From Acanthaster planci (Eukaryota > Echinodermata > Asteroidea > Valvatida > Acanthasteridae): DNA of 64,000 bases. The notes beneath the pieces are model-generated. The model saw only the letters and a list, made by a program, of their open reading frames with translations, had not been told where the DNA came from and ran no database searches. Location: positions 626,235 through 690,234 of the forward strand of contig NW_019091357.1 of assembly GCF_001949145.1 (NCBI RefSeq), written 5' to 3'. A program made the position numbers and the translations under genes. Positions 1 to 13,697 of this stretch are shown here, piece after piece (within the stretch, counting starts at the first letter, position 1; the number at the start of each line of letters is the position of its first letter).

Positions 1-123
1 ACAAACCCCACTTAAGCAAAACTTATACATCTTTTCAACCCATAAAATCCTAACTGTACTAAAAAAAACACAATAAATTGCGTCCATGAAGAAAAGTAAG
101 AATTGAAACTTTGCATGGTGGAT

Positions 124-326
124 TATGGTAAGGATTTGCGGGTACACCATGAAATCTATCCCTTCAAGAAGAGGTAAGGTACTGACGAGATTCGGTGAGT
201 GTCAACACTCTCCTGAGGACGGCTAGAGTAAGTGTCGAAACGTTGAGAAACTCACCGGTTCTTTTCAGAACCCCACCTCTTCTTGAAGAGATAGATCCCA
301 TGGTGTGCCTGCAAATCCTTACCATA
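124..326. mobile_element. Foldback/MITE-like element with hammerhead-like core
   Basis: The arms at 124-178 and 272-326 are imperfect inverted repeats of about 55 bases (left starts TATGGTAAGGATTTGC, right ends with its complement). The roughly 90-base centre contains CTGAGGA (213-219) and GAAAC (237-241), the spacing and content of the conserved halves of a hammerhead ribozyme. A CGGTGAGT/ACTCACCG pairing encloses it, and a GGTTCT/AGAACC hairpin follows. Similar cores are known from Penelope-like retroelements, so this may be a rearranged fragment of one. No coding capacity and no clear target duplication. Confidence 0.55.
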
Positions 327-3300
327 TCTATTAAAACCTACACAAAACACAGTTGATGAAACAGTGCTTGCTCTGTACATGATTGTAATCATAAGCCTCT
401 TATAAGTGCACTTCAAAATATGAACAAGACGCAGGACTGGAACACCAACTTGAGGACATCATTTTTCAGTTTAAACACTGCTGTTGTCACGTAACCAGCC
501 AATATCGATGGGAACCCAGTGGCCAAAGTGATCACTCTCAAACCCTATGTAAGATCTCGGATCACAACCTAAAAAGGAACAAGATTTAAATTGATCTGTC
601 ATCCACTTCTGCATTGAGGAAACCGAGCGGATAATGGTGCCACGGTAGGCCACTTCTTTGCTTGAAAAAGAAACCAAAATCATCTAAAAATGGCGCTACT
701 TCTCGAGAAGAAAATATTTCCCCCACTAATCTACCTTTCTTATTTGAACCAAAGGGGGGGGGGTCGGCAATAGTGTCATAATGTGTACGCACATCGTCTT
801 AGATGTATAGAGCCTTACATTTTCCTTCTCAGCATCATTAAAAAGTTTATTTTTTTCTCTAAAAGCAGGTAACGTGTTCTTCACATAAAATATCTATCTT
901 TTGAAATGATGACAAGTTGTTAATTTTAGAAAGGAAGGTTGTTACTCCTTTGGATCGTCGCACCTCCCACCGCCACTCTGCAAATACATGCCTCCGATAT
1001 TTAGGTGCCTTGTTAATATGAATTCACATCCAAAGAGAAAGACACGTGTACCAAACAAGATTTCAAGTTGGTAATATTTTCAGTCTATCCCTAACAGTGT
1101 GCTATAGCAGGCTCTGCGTTAATGACCAGCAGAACATGTTATTTAGACAAAGTTTATTGGTGCGAGTGAAAAAAATCGACCCGCATATTTGCAGGAAAAG
1201 CCGCACTGATCTTTAACGCGGTTAGAATATATTTCGAAGTTGCTCTCTACATGGTGAGGTACGGAGATAGTTACTGGTAGGTTCCATATGCACGTAGGCC
1301 TACAGTCATATACACCTATAAGCAAGCCTACCATACCCAGCAGACAGGCCAACCATAAATGTTAGGCTGTTTTAACAGTTTGCCGCTGTGTTTTAATGAA
1401 CATCGTGGGCTCCTTTGAAACGAAGACAAAACCTCTCCTTTCATCACGGTTGAACAAACTGCCACCCTAGATCACGTCGTTCCCTGTCATCAAATTTTAT
1501 TTGAAAATCGACATGCATGCATATCTCGAAGAAGCAGCACACTCTAAACTATGGCTGTGTAGGAGGTTATTTTATTCAGAATTGAGCGAGAGCAACTTTG
1601 AGCTTTTTTCTAGCTGCTGGTCAAATTCCTGGCTATAGTCACTGCACATCTGTCGTTAACTTTAGCAAAGGGGACAAAGTACCATACCAGTACAATTCGC
1701 AAACTTTCCCAAGCTGCAAGGAAGCTACTTTGCCGACAGCAGGACAACAACCGGCCTTTCTAGTACTCACCCCCCGGCGTACTCCAGAGGACAAACTGCG
1801 CTAAACCGAAACAAAAACCACCCCCTTTTGTGTGGCGCCCTGATCCCTTTCATCCAAACGCGACCAAAACTCCAAAATGAGGACATTCAAGCCTCCATGG
1901 ACGCGCCTAAAGTGACCTATGAACCTGCACCTTTCACAGTGATTTTTTTACAGTAACGAACCACTGATTATAATGGCTCTGCCTGCAACATCCAAGAACT
2001 TACAAGTTACATCTCCTATTCTCGTGTGACTTATAGCAAGGTTTACCTACTTCAATCTTTCCATTTTTGCTTTTAAAGTGTGCCTGCTGTGAAGCTTTAC
2101 AAAACGCCCCAAGATACCTGCATATTTGTCGAAAAAATCAACACTACGTCTACTGTGTACTCTGTAGACTCGTGTCATTGACTGCTTCAGATGTTGATAT
2201 AAAAAATGAGATCACGTGGTGATGTCAGTGTGATAACGGGAACGAAACACATCGAATTTATCAAACCATGGTCGAGCATATTTTAGGCTCCTTAGAATGG
2301 GAATTATTTTAATGTGAAAGACTGATAAAGGTATTTGTTATGTTTCATTTGCAACATTTCATTGGGTCCTTTGTAATCATTCTATTTATGGGGAGGGGAC
2401 AGATCACATGACATTTACAGAGTGAAACGTAAGCAAAGCGTAGCGGTTTCTCACTTAGGTTTAGGACCTACCTCACGAAAGCAGAAGGTCACACAGGCGA
2501 ATGAGAAATCTTCCATTCATTTCAAAGTCAACGGGGGAAAATTCGGGACGACGAACATTGGTTTATCAGTTTGAAAAAAAGTTTGTACGTTGCAACGCTG
2601 CAGTGTTTGTCCGATCACCAGCTTCACACTGCAATCGTTGCATCTACATTAATTATGAAAAAGCCGTAGGTGGTGGGTTTATAATTCAGGAAATAGCCGT
2701 CGGCTCTACTGGATAAATTACTGGTTGAAAATTTCTACACCGACGGCTAAGAAAACAGTTTTATTTGTTTAAGACAAGAATGTCAAGTAACTTTGGCTCA
2801 CAAATATTTGTATTTGTGTGTTTGAACAGGTATGAGCACAAGGATGCATAAATGTTCATTGCTGATATGACTGAGAAAGAAAGCGAAAGCCCATGCCCGA
2901 GTTGAGTCGGCAAGCGTGCATCATACTTGGACTTACATACTGATTTCACTTTCACCTTTGCAGAAAAAAAAAATCATTTTTCAAAGCAGATATGTCCCCC
3001 TTTCATTCCCAGGCATATGCACTCGCAAAATGAAACCAGAAACCAGATGTACTGTCTCTCTAATCTACCTGCATCTTGTGAACTCAATCTTAGTCGAATG
3101 GTTTTTCTTTAGGGTCAAAGCAAAAATCATTTATAAACCTAAAAATGTAAACAAATGGACAGTGGTAGAATGCCGTCACGTGACTAGTGCAATCCCGAAG
3201 TGGCTTTGCCTACGTTTACAATGTTTATGTCCATCCGTCGCCGCAGGAGTGGGCATGCGCATTTCGTCGAGGGGTAAACATAGTCCAGGGTTGACGCAGC

Positions 3301-3380
3301 ACGCTGCAGCACTCAACCAGGCAACAGTGACCAATAGCCAGGCCAGTGTGTGCAATGGGGCGATCAATAGTGTCTATGAT
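327..3380. other. Non-coding, presumed nol4 intron 3
   Basis: No exon supported. It contains a G-run near 756-764, an ATGCATGCAT palindrome near 1513, a TAGGCCTA palindrome at 1295, and a symmetrical E-box GTCACGTGAC at 3175-3184 close to an NRF1-like GCATGCGCA (3253-3261), in the start of a more GC-rich stretch. Confidence 0.5.
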
Positions 3381-3537
3381 AGTCGGCACGCGAGTGGTCG
3401 CGTGCCGCCGAACAAAGCAGACTCCCTCCCGGTTTGAGGCTACTTCGGGAGGCAAATCGCATCTCACAAAGGGAGGCTTTAGTCTGGGTTCCAATAGCGG
3501 GTAACAATAGCTGTTGTCCCTTGTCGCGTGCCGGACT
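3381..3537. repeat. Nested inverted repeats
   Basis: The ends are AGTCGGCACGCGA (3381-3393) and the complement of AGTCCGGCACGCGA (3524-3537), differing by one base. Inside, CGGCACGCGA-GTGG-TCGCGTGCCG (3384-3407) is a perfect 10-bp hairpin, and CCTCCCG/CGGGAGG (about 3425-3452) forms another. It could be a small foldback transposon or a structured regulatory segment; no target duplication is obvious. Confidence 0.45.
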
Positions 3538-6500
3538 GTGATGCTGGCACCCCGCACATGGCGCTAGGGGTATAGAGGGGGTGCCTGGTGTATCGTTTAT
3601 TGTCTCTAAAACTGCTTCCCACCCCATGTTCGTTTTCTCCTCTATCACTAGATTGTTACCAATATCGGTTCTGTTGTGTCCCCGTCAATAGAAACTCTTT
3701 GTTACAATGTACCACATAAAGTGCCCTTGTATTGAAGTGTGCAGCGTGGATGCAGGTTATCAATTGCTAAAGGTTGGAAAGACCCCCCCCCAAAAAAAAA
3801 TCGTTCCAGGGGCTGTTGCTACAAGACATTTATCCCTTAAGCAAACTTCACTAAATAATGTTTGATAAAAACCCTGCAGCATGAACAATGCTATTAACCA
3901 CATGAACCCACATGCTCACGAGAAAACTACTTCAGAGGGTCAAGCTTTTGCACCCTGCGTAGTGAAGATCAAAAGGTTTAGTTCGGGAACGAGAGTAAAA
4001 TTGCATGCCCGTGGTAGCATCACAGACGACGATTATGAAAGCAAGTTGAGCCTACTTCTGTGCAAAAGTTAAGCCGAAATGCGAACCCCTGCCACTTATA
4101 TTTTTCCATTACGGAAATGTAGGCCTACATGTAACGCCACTGAGCGCTGGGCCTGTGTTCACTCTTTGCACGCTGTCACCATAGGCATGCAGAGCCTCGA
4201 TCTGGCAGTTTGACACCAAAAATAGCCGGTTCGCTGATTCCTACATATGAAGCAAACTACGGGACGGAGAGCACCCCCCCGCCTTTGTGATGGTTATTGC
4301 CAAACTGGTATCTCAGGAATTCTTTTTAGACTTCTGGGGGGGGTGTGAGGTAACAATAGGCTAGAGTGTGTATAGGGATTAGATTTGTGGGGGGGTACCC
4401 CTCTTTCCCATTTCGTGCATGGTGTAGATTCCAGTGTATGTTGCTTATGTACTTTAGCGCGTGCTGCGTTAGTTCTTATACCATGCGATTGGACAAAGCG
4501 ATTCTGACACGATAGCACAAGCTTGTTAGTTCGAGATTCTACATGCCTATGGCGGCGTGCAAACAGCGAATAGGATCCTTTTTTATACCATTCATTGTGA
4601 TGTGGTGATGTGAAAAGAATTCCGAAAAACATAGATGTTATTTCAACGTGCCGGAAAAATATGTACTTCGTAAAGCATAACAAGGTAGTTTGGAGTATGG
4701 CGTAGGTACCAGATTTCTCCCAAAAAATATACGAATAAACCATGAGTGGGGATTCACACCAACAATTTAATTCAACCTGAAAAAAAAAGAATGAGACAAC
4801 GACTACGAAAACTAAGAGAAAAATTCGAGGTCATTGGGGTCTTTTTTGTTCTGCTCTATGAAAATACTGCATTTTTCTTATGATAGACTTGAAAGGAACG
4901 AACGAGTGACGGTTTCTGACATAAATCGATATTTCATTTCCATTCAAAAACAAAGTTCCTCTTCTTATTCATTCCCACACGCTGCCAGTCAGTTTGGATT
5001 CCAAATTGAATACTGAGGTCTAAATTTATTATCTTTTTCGGTACCTTTTGGTTGAGTTTTCAATCTGCAATAAATATTGCTTGCAACCTTTCCTCCGGTT
5101 GTACCTGGTTAATATCGTTATTCGACGTGACATGCACGGGTCCAACCACAATTTGATCAGTGCTGCTCTTTGAAGAGTTTCAGATTGGAGTAATGAACGA
5201 AGAGTGGACTGGGATGGAATTGGTGGGGACAAGTTGGAGAAAATTTCGGGAAAAAGTTTGATTTCCAACTTGAGGAGAAGCAGCATATTTCCAAAGTGTC
5301 ATTTGTAGGTTATTATATTTCACTTTGTTAGAGAAGAACAATTCCAACAATTTGGAAACATTTGATCGGCTGTTAATCTGATTTAATGGTGAAATCAAAC
5401 AATATATCTAAACAACTTTATGGCCAGGACTTGTCGTACATCCAAATTTTTCAAAACTTCCATAAGCTTTACGACACGTTTCGTGGCACTGAAAAGTACG
5501 TACTTATACATAAACAGCAATGACACTGTGACTTGAAAGGCTGAAGAACACTGATGTGGCAATGAATGAGTGTTCAGTTTAGAAGTGGGATGAAGACCCC
5601 TGAAAATCTATTCCCAAAGAACCACCAAAAAAACCCAAACAAAGAAAATATCAATTAAGTAATGCAAACCACACCACATATCAACCTGCACGGGTGAGAC
5701 TGGTCACGGATATCATAAGTGGAGAAAGGTACATCACAGCAAAAACTAAACTTCATCAAGACAATGTTCCTACCATGTTACTTTGTCAACGTGAATTAAT
5801 GAAGAAGAATAAACCAGCATTTCTAAAAGGCAAAAAGTTAGTCTCACATAGCAATTGGTTAACTTTTTAATACTACTAAAAGTTTCAGCATCGTCTGCAA
5901 AACGTCGACGAGCGATACTTCAGATATCCCCTAGAAAATGACTTCATTAACACATATAGTGGGTGCGTCACAGATATGAGAAAATGACGGCTTCATAATT
6001 ATTGACCTAAATAAGGAAGAGAAAACGCATAGATTGGGGAAAATCTGCTTTCGTCTTTCCCGAAGGAATTCAATATTTGTAATAGTAGGACCTTTCTTTT
6101 CACCGGTATTTTCGAGTTTCTACGGCAACAAACAGACGTCATAATCCTAAGTTTAGAGCCAGGTTTGTTCGGTTTCTAAAACAAGCAAAGGTGAGGGATG
6201 ACTGATCTTGTGGCGAGCAATCCAAAATGGCGTCGCAAAAAGTTTTAATGAGGCAGTGTGGATGTTTTATAGGTTTTAGGAACCTGTTCTGCAAAAAGAA
6301 ATTATCTTAAAACAGCCTCGTAACTAGCGCTAGCGGAATAAAACGAATTCCATCAGCATTGACGTGTTATCTCTTATGGATGTCCTCTCATAAAGACAAC
6401 ACCTTGGCTTTTGAATGATGATTGATAACTTTAATCAGATTTGATCATTCATTGCATCGCAATCCATTCGAGAGTATTGAATTAGCACGGAGCGAATACC

Positions 6501-7421
6501 ACTTTGATTATAAACATCAGCTAGAGCTGATGTCTTGAGAGAGACTACATTTTGGTCAGGGAAAGTCCCTTTAGAGCATATGCGGACTCAAAGGGATGCA
6601 AACTGAACATAAACAGGAGAAGCACCTGAAACGTATAAGACAATGTACAGGTTACTGGTCATTTCACGGCAAAACAGTGCAGCTATCACGCATGCGGTGC
6701 GTAACACTGTTTAGTCTTCATACAAGACGGCATTGTGCAACCCAACGGCTTGCATTGGTTTTCGCGCGGTAGATATTCAGTTTCGCGCACAGCAAACCGC
6801 TGCAAAAAAAAATGGCAGAGAAACGACACAATCTAAGCCTAAAATGGGTCCATGTGAGATTCAACCCAACAGAAAAATAAATAATCTCCCACTCTCGGCA
6901 TCTTTTTCTTAGCGGTGTAAGACTCAGACTGATGTCTTGAGAGATTAGGCCCCCACGCACACTTAACTGGTGTGGGCTCATAGCTAAGATACCCAGTAGC
7001 CACGTTGGTTGAGCATGATCAATTGATCATCGGTTTATTGAATTACATTTCCCCCATCGGTCTCAGACTTCTCCACTCTCCTTGTTTGACACAAACGCTA
7101 ATAATAATCTGGGTTCGCAAAGCAGAACTGAATCAAAGGATGCATTAGGACGACGGGAATTCTATTCCGTCAAGGGATGACTGGATCTGTATCGCAAGTT
7201 AGAGCAAGAGCCCTGAACAAGCTGAAATATTTCCTATTTAATGCCTTACAGATTACGATCACAGTTTCATTTTTTGTTTTTCGTGCAAGGTGGCAAATTT
7301 TCCTTAAATTGATGGAAACAAAGAAAGCGGTACCGGTTGTGAAAAATCGACCAACAACACCGAGCGTGAAAACAGCATCTGATTAAAAGAAAGCAAGATC
7401 CTACTGGCACTGGTTTGAAAT
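3538..7421. other. Non-coding, presumed nol4 intron 3
   Basis: No exon supported. It contains C/A and C/G runs near 3783 and 4276, TAGGCCTA at 4120 inside ATGTAGGCCTACAT, a perfect hairpin CATCAGCTAGAGCTGATG at 6515-6532, a 14-bp palindrome TGATCAATTGATCA near 7015, and two copies of TGATGTCTTGAGAGA about 400 bases apart (near 6527 and 6931). Confidence 0.45.
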
Positions 7422-7597
7422 AATATGGGCATTTCACAATAGAGCACCTCCAAGAGTTTGCAACGTGTTGACCAATCACAATGCGCGAAATCTTTCGACC
7501 GAATGCGCGTTTGGAAATGGTCGACATATTTCGCGCATTGCGATTGGTCAACGCGTTGCAAACTCCTGGAGAGTTTGACTTGTGAATCGCCCGTATT
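7422..7597. mobile_element. Palindromic MITE, copy 1
   Basis: A 176-bp element that is nearly one long palindrome. The ends are AATATGGGCATTTCACAA and TGTGAATCGCCCGTATT; both arms carry TCCAAGAGTTTGCAAC-like and ACCAATCACAATGCGC-like blocks in opposite orientation. It is clearly related to 60556-60735. No coding capacity. I cannot name the superfamily because the target duplication is unclear. Confidence 0.8.
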
Positions 7598-10500
7598 GTT
7601 TACATTGAAAAGTGCATTTTGTATCCGCCATGAATTACATTTTCCCTACTTATTTTGTAAAAACATAAGGTTACAAAACGAAACTAGCGTTAAGTACCAC
7701 AGGAAAAGCGTGATTTTCTTTTTGGGATTTGTGTGTACTCGAAAATCATCCAGCAAAAAGTGGCATAAATCTCCATGGACATTTGGAACGAACTTAGTGA
7801 GGTTCACTTCACATTTCAGATGGTCTATAATACATGTAAATATCTAGAATTGTTTAAGAATGCTGCGAAGCCTTTACAAAATCTTACGTAGCACCCTGAC
7901 GCTTCCCCCTCGATGCTTCACGGGAACATGGCCCCTCAGTGCTTACATATTGACCTATTCACCGCGCAACCCCTGTTTTGTCTACTTCGTTGGGCGAGGA
8001 CATTTTCGTGGGAAAATGTTTGCTTTGAAGGGGTCGACCTCCATGCATTGGGAACTGGCTGCCTAACTGAAGATAAGAACTTGCTTTTGGTAACACCGCT
8101 AACATTCCTTGTTCAAATAGGGTGCCTAAATTTGAAAAAGAGCAATGAAAACAAGCATTGTGGAATTCCAAACCACCCCGTAAAATGAATACATTGTTAC
8201 GGGCGGTGTGGCGGGAGTACAAGCTGTGATATTTTAAGATTACAATATTCGTATTTATAACCGGCAGTAAAATTCCATGTGCATCACAAGGAAATCTGAT
8301 TTTTGTGCACGCATCTTGTCTCATGCTTAAATTTAGCTTTACTCTGTGTTATGTCCATATCATTGCTTAAACTCCCAGTCATTCTGACTGTTCACCGGAG
8401 TATTTGCCTTGTTTCACCTATACAAAAATCTGCGTGTGTTAACAAGATGCCAAGAGCTCTGAGAAAGTGTTCAAAAGAAATTCCTAACTCTCTGCTGGTC
8501 CAAATTCTCCAAAAGAGGACTCTTGGAACCCTTGGGTAACTCCATATTTTGTAGCAGACTCCTGTTAATTCTAAATAAGATGCTAACAGAGATGCAACTT
8601 CGATGAGATTTAACATTCAAAGGGTCACTATAGGAGAGGCTTTTCTAAGATCATTATACGCATTACGTAAGAGGATGAATGATAAAGCATACGTGTACTT
8701 TTGTTGAAAAACATTAAGCTGCATGGCTTATTTTCAAGATGTAAATCGTTCTGAAGTTTCGATGGGAACTCATTGTAGAGACTTTTCAAGGGTTCCATAT
8801 GACGACTGTCGACATTAAGCACTTGAAATATTCCACAGCGGCCCGACGGGGACCAGCGCTACGTCTCCCTTTGTTTGTGCTCGATTTTTGTCATTCGGTG
8901 GTCAGTGCTGCGGACTACGCTGACGGCAAACTTTTAACCATGTCCCTTCCTTCTTACCCTAAGGATCTGTGCCTGGACTGACCCCAAACCACAAAAGGAA
9001 ATATTGTCTAATCCATGAGAATCTAAAAGGAATAAGGAAATGAACACAGTTATTGCACTAACGTATCACTGCAACTAGGTCTGCACGGCTACACCGTCCC
9101 TTTGAAAAATAATTGACACTGCTAGAACAAAGGAACCCGGACCCATGTTCCCCAGAATATAGCACAAGTTTGCAAACTCCCAAACCCAATTCATCTACCC
9201 TCGATGCTGAAGATTCACATACAGCAGAGAACAATCAGAAACTAACTGGGGTGGGACTTCAAAAGATAACAGTAAAAGGGCACCACCGAGACTAAGCCGG
9301 GGAATTTACAAACGCACCAAAACAAAACAGGACAGACCCGAAAGAGGAACCGATATGCTCCCGTTCTTAGGTCCGCGTTGTCCCACGCATGGTGAAAGAG
9401 ATAAAAGGCATTTTTGTAAAGGGGTATTTCCTTGTACTCTTGACGAGGATTTTAAGCCATTGCCTGTTTAGTTTCCAAGTCCTCTCCAGCTTCGCAAGGC
9501 AATAAAAATAATAATTTATCAATTCCATCATTCAGTATTTACGTCTTCAATCTTTTTCTCGTTTGAATCCCGGAATTGTAGTTTACGTTGTTTGAGGTGT
9601 TCCTATCGCAAGCAGAGCTGTGTTAGTTCCAGAACCTGCTTCAACGAGGAGCAAAATCATGCTTCCAAATAAAATATTGCATGTTTAGAACTATGATATT
9701 GGAAATTATTAAATACCGATAATTGTAGCGAAAAACCCCAAGTTTCACAAAATTCAAGAGGTCGATCACTCGAGAAAGAAAAGTACGCTACATGAACTTT
9801 TCATTCTGTAGTAATGAATTAAGTTCTCACTGACTCTGGCGAGTGGAACAACAACGCCCGATAGACGCACTAAGTCATTAGTTAATGCAACATAAAAGCA
9901 CCAATCCCATTCATGTTAGTGGGGTCAACGATTACCTCAATTAGAAAGTCCATAGCAAATGAGCTCGAGCAAAATATGGAATGACAAACTACAGGCTTCT
10001 GCGATGTTTTTTGTAATCGGTGAAAGCGATTCAGTCGCTCCAAGTCATGCATCGCATCATAGTGTACGAACAACAAGGTGCTTAAACGTGGCATTGTGTT
10101 ATTTTAACAGACAAAGACATATGGTATTACCTCAGTTGGGGTACAATTTGATCAACTTTTGGCAAGACTTTGTACCAGAGTTGGGGAAGTTATTCTGTAG
10201 CCGATGAAAAGTTGGCCTGAACAGTCATTGTTTCCCTTTTAGGAGCGTAGTAATGCGTGGTATGTAGGCCTACGTTGGTTTCTCTCCACGTCCCCATGAC
10301 CAATCTGTTTTTACAGCCAAACTTAACTGTACTTTAGGAAGTAAAGTCGGAATTTTTCTGGCTAGTTCAAAACTGTTCCCACTTGGCAAGAAAATCGTGC
10401 TATCAGTTTGCCTTCTTTGTCACTCTTTAACACATGATGGTGACTTCATGGGGAACTGGTTTCTATAACTTCCTCGACTATGCTGAAAGCAAAAGTCCCA

Positions 10501-11559
10501 CTTTGTTTACAAACGTTGTTTTAGGAGTACTGTTATGAAGGCATACATAAATAAGTCGTGTTTGATCTCATGATATTTCCTTTTACTTTCAATCCCCCTT
10601 TTAAGCAATGACAGGTTTGCAAGCACGCGATTTTCATCATTTGATAAAAATATAATCCAATCAATCACGGAAAACCATTTTTCTTTTTGATATTTTGACC
10701 TCACTCGGTGCTTCCAAAAACTTGCCCATGACACGAATTCTCCTTAGTCATGTCTCTTATGCCGCGTTTCATTTTAAAGTTGACAACAATCATCATAAAA
10801 CTGACATGGTCGATTCGTGGAGTCCACTTCCTCGTGAATACACATTCTTTTCCCCTCCCATATACAGGAAACGCGCTGAACCCTTCTGTCGTCCTCGTAG
10901 TCCCCCATCCTGATAATTTCACCCTACCGATGGCCCCTCCAGGCTCCCTTCATCCCCCCTCCATGAAAAATTGAACCTCTCTTGCCCTTGCCCTAGCCTT
11001 CTGCTCATCATCCCGCCGAGCGCACCCGCCCGGTACACACTGCCGAAAAAATAGACCCGCATCTTCCACACGCGAGGACTGAGCCGAGGCACAAGGGGCG
11101 AAGGATAGAACGGGAAAAATCATAATTATGCAGGGCGGCAAGCAACGGTCATCCGCCGACGACCCTAACAAATACATTACATATTTGGCCCAGAGGACTG
11201 TCCAAATTTTACACACACGGTAGATAATATGTCTACGTGTACGTGTGTAATATAAAAACCGGTGTTCTCATGTAGTCAATGGGGGATGATTGTACGACGG
11301 GGATGATGACGAGAGGTGAGTTGAGTAAGGAGGGATTAGCAGCTGACGAGGAGACATCTAATTGGGAGGGGAAAAATGGGTGTGAGTGGTGAATTACTGT
11401 CAAAATAAACGATCCCTCTACGTAATTAGCACTGGAGTCTGCCCACACGAAACTACCGAAACACACCCGGTGACTGTGAGCTATAGGCCGAAGTCCACCA
11501 ACGAAAACCGATATTTTCAAACACCGCTGGTTAGAAATAAATTAGGACTAGAAAAACCA
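7598..11559. other. Non-coding, presumed nol4 intron 3
   Basis: No exon or repeat family recognised apart from one TAGGCCTA at 10265. Short open frames on both strands show no motif I know and no consistent splice context. Confidence 0.45.
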
Positions 11560-12120
11560 GCACCGGCGCCAGCCCCCACGAAAATGAATATGACTTTTAA
11601 TAAGCTTCCTTGCCGAAAACGAAATATAATGGAGCGTAATTTTAGATGTACAAAAAAACCTGCAAGGCTGTGTTACGATTGTCATCGCGAGTGTGCTTTG
11701 CACACACGCTGGGTAACTCCAGATTACAATAATATCACGGCGTATAAAAAGCAGAAATATGAAAATATAAATGACCCCCGCGCAATGAGAATATAGAGAT
11801 ATTAAATCTCCTCTCAACCCCGGCTGGATAGCAGTCATTTGCATATGAATAAGGGCCGAGGAATGACAGACAAACGATAATGCGCGCCAGATGGTAATTA
11901 CTCGACGGGTGCTGTGCCGCACCCTCACGCGCGCAATATCGGGTCCTCTACCCACACCGCTGAGGCCGACAATTTTCGTTGTTATCTTGTCCATATGGAC
12001 TATCCATTTTACCCCTTTTTTGCAACGAACACCGTCCGAAATTTCCACACATATTCCGAGGAATATCACCCACCTACCCACGGAATATTCATGAATTCCA
12101 TGGCGCCCGTGATTATAAAA
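11560..12120. promoter_or_regulatory. Candidate enhancer with POU, bHLH and homeodomain sites
   Basis: Contains an octamer ATTTGCAT at 11837-11844 within TTTGCATATGAATAAG, and CAGATGGTAATTA at 11888-11900, which joins a proneural-type E-box (CAGATGG) to a homeodomain core (TAATTA). Several long overlapping open frames on both strands cross this stretch, so it lacks stops, but none looks like a known protein. Regulatory role is inference from motif clustering only. Confidence 0.3.
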
Positions 12121-13681
12121 TTCCGGTTCAGATATTTCGGGGTTTTATTTTTGGAGGGGTGTCAATGGAGGGTTCAGTGCGATGCTTCGATACCCGCTCG
12201 TCCGCCATGTTTAAATTTAAAAGGCTATACTGCCAACGCATTGATGCATCGGGTGAAATTCCAGTCCGGGTACAGGAAAGATGCTTGATTTGCCGATAAC
12301 TGAATGTCTCGTTGAATTAGCATTATCCTAACGACTGCCCATGTTGGGTAACAATACTTTTTCTCTGTATGGTATGAGTTGAACTTAACGATGACGTGTA
12401 GTGATAGGTGCAGTCATAGACTGGGTAGGGGAGAGGGTGAGAGATACAGTGGGGGAAGCGAGGAAGATACCATAGTATCGTCTGCATCGATATTTTTTCC
12501 TTTTTACCTTTTTTCAGCCGCGGAATGAAGCTAGATCTAATGACATCTCTGCGGGTTTTTTTCTTCTGTTAACCATCACGACAACTACATACATGCTATG
12601 GCTCACACCATGGAAGAGCGTTTGGAATATTACACAGGGCTGTGAATAATTGGTTTTACTATCTTGCTACGTCACAACACATTACCTCGGCTGCCTTGGC
12701 GTGTGGTTTTCGTCTCAATCCTCTTTTCCACATACTGGCTGTTGACTTCCCGAGTCCAGTACGCCTGTTTTATTTAAGTCCAAAGGCAGAGCTCCCGAGC
12801 AACCCCCGAAAAATTCCAAGCCCGTCTTTACTTTTCTCTTCAGAGGGGCAGACCAGCTGAATGCACCGGTGAAATTCTCCCCCTGGTTGTTACCAGCGTG
12901 TGGAGGGGACAACGCTGATGGGTCGGCAACGGGTTGGTGTGGGTATCTGTGCGGTGCGCCGATCGGTAAGGGTTGGAGCGGCCTCTGTGTTGTCGAGTAA
13001 TATCCAGCGGTACAGGGGCAGAAGAGAGTGAGTACACGGACAGGCCAACTCGTCGGCAGTGCGGTACCGACCCTGGCTCAATCGATACGACAGAGGTGAC
13101 TGACAAAGGCTTTGTTTTTTCGTGGAGGGTACTTAGCCGTGCCCCTCTCTGAGCATGCGTAGGGGTGCAGGAGATGTTCCGCTGGTGACGTCATGGAGGT
13201 ACAGTGCGGGGAGTGTGTGGTGTGTGGTGTGTACCGACGTGGTTCAGACAGCTAAATGCGATGGGCGAGTGGTTTTAACGGGCCCATGCCAGCGGGTGTC
13301 TCTCGTCCCCCATCCGAGCCTCGAACCAAGCGCGTCTGGTCGACTGGCTCACTAGAAATTGGCAAACGGGGTATGCGCACTAAAATAAAAAAAAGAGTGC
13401 CCTGACGAATTATAATGAGTTCCTCACACACGGGGGGATGGGGAGCGTGAAGGTGGCACCTCAGCCGCGGGCGATGTGGTCCAGTGATGGAAGGGAGGGG
13501 GTTGAGTAGTGCAAGGAGCTGCGCGCTCCAACTCGACTCGACACGAGGGGGGTGTCTTATTAACCTACCCGGCCCCCGTTGTACTGCTGGCTCGGCTAAT
13601 TAGCCAAGTCTCTTTGTCCGGTGGATTTTTTTTTAGTGTTGGACTGGACAAGGCAACCTCATCAACTATGGCCTTGCATCC

Positions 13682-13697
13682 GTGTGTGTGTGTGTGT
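13682..13697. repeat. (TG)n microsatellite
   Basis: Eight GT dinucleotides following CC at 13680. Confidence 0.9.

Noticed and set aside
2916-3437. A 173-codon plus-strand open frame
   Set aside because: No recognisable motif, odd composition, no splice or promoter context, and long frames also occur on the other strand over the same GC-richer stretch.
4294-4743. A 149-codon minus-strand open frame
   Set aside because: Low similarity to anything I know; contains C/G-run translations and no splice sites of note.
11548-12081. A 177-codon minus-strand open frame, the longest in the left 30 kb
   Set aside because: Overlapping frames on the plus strand are nearly as long and the predicted protein has no family resemblance; it is more likely a stop-poor non-coding block.
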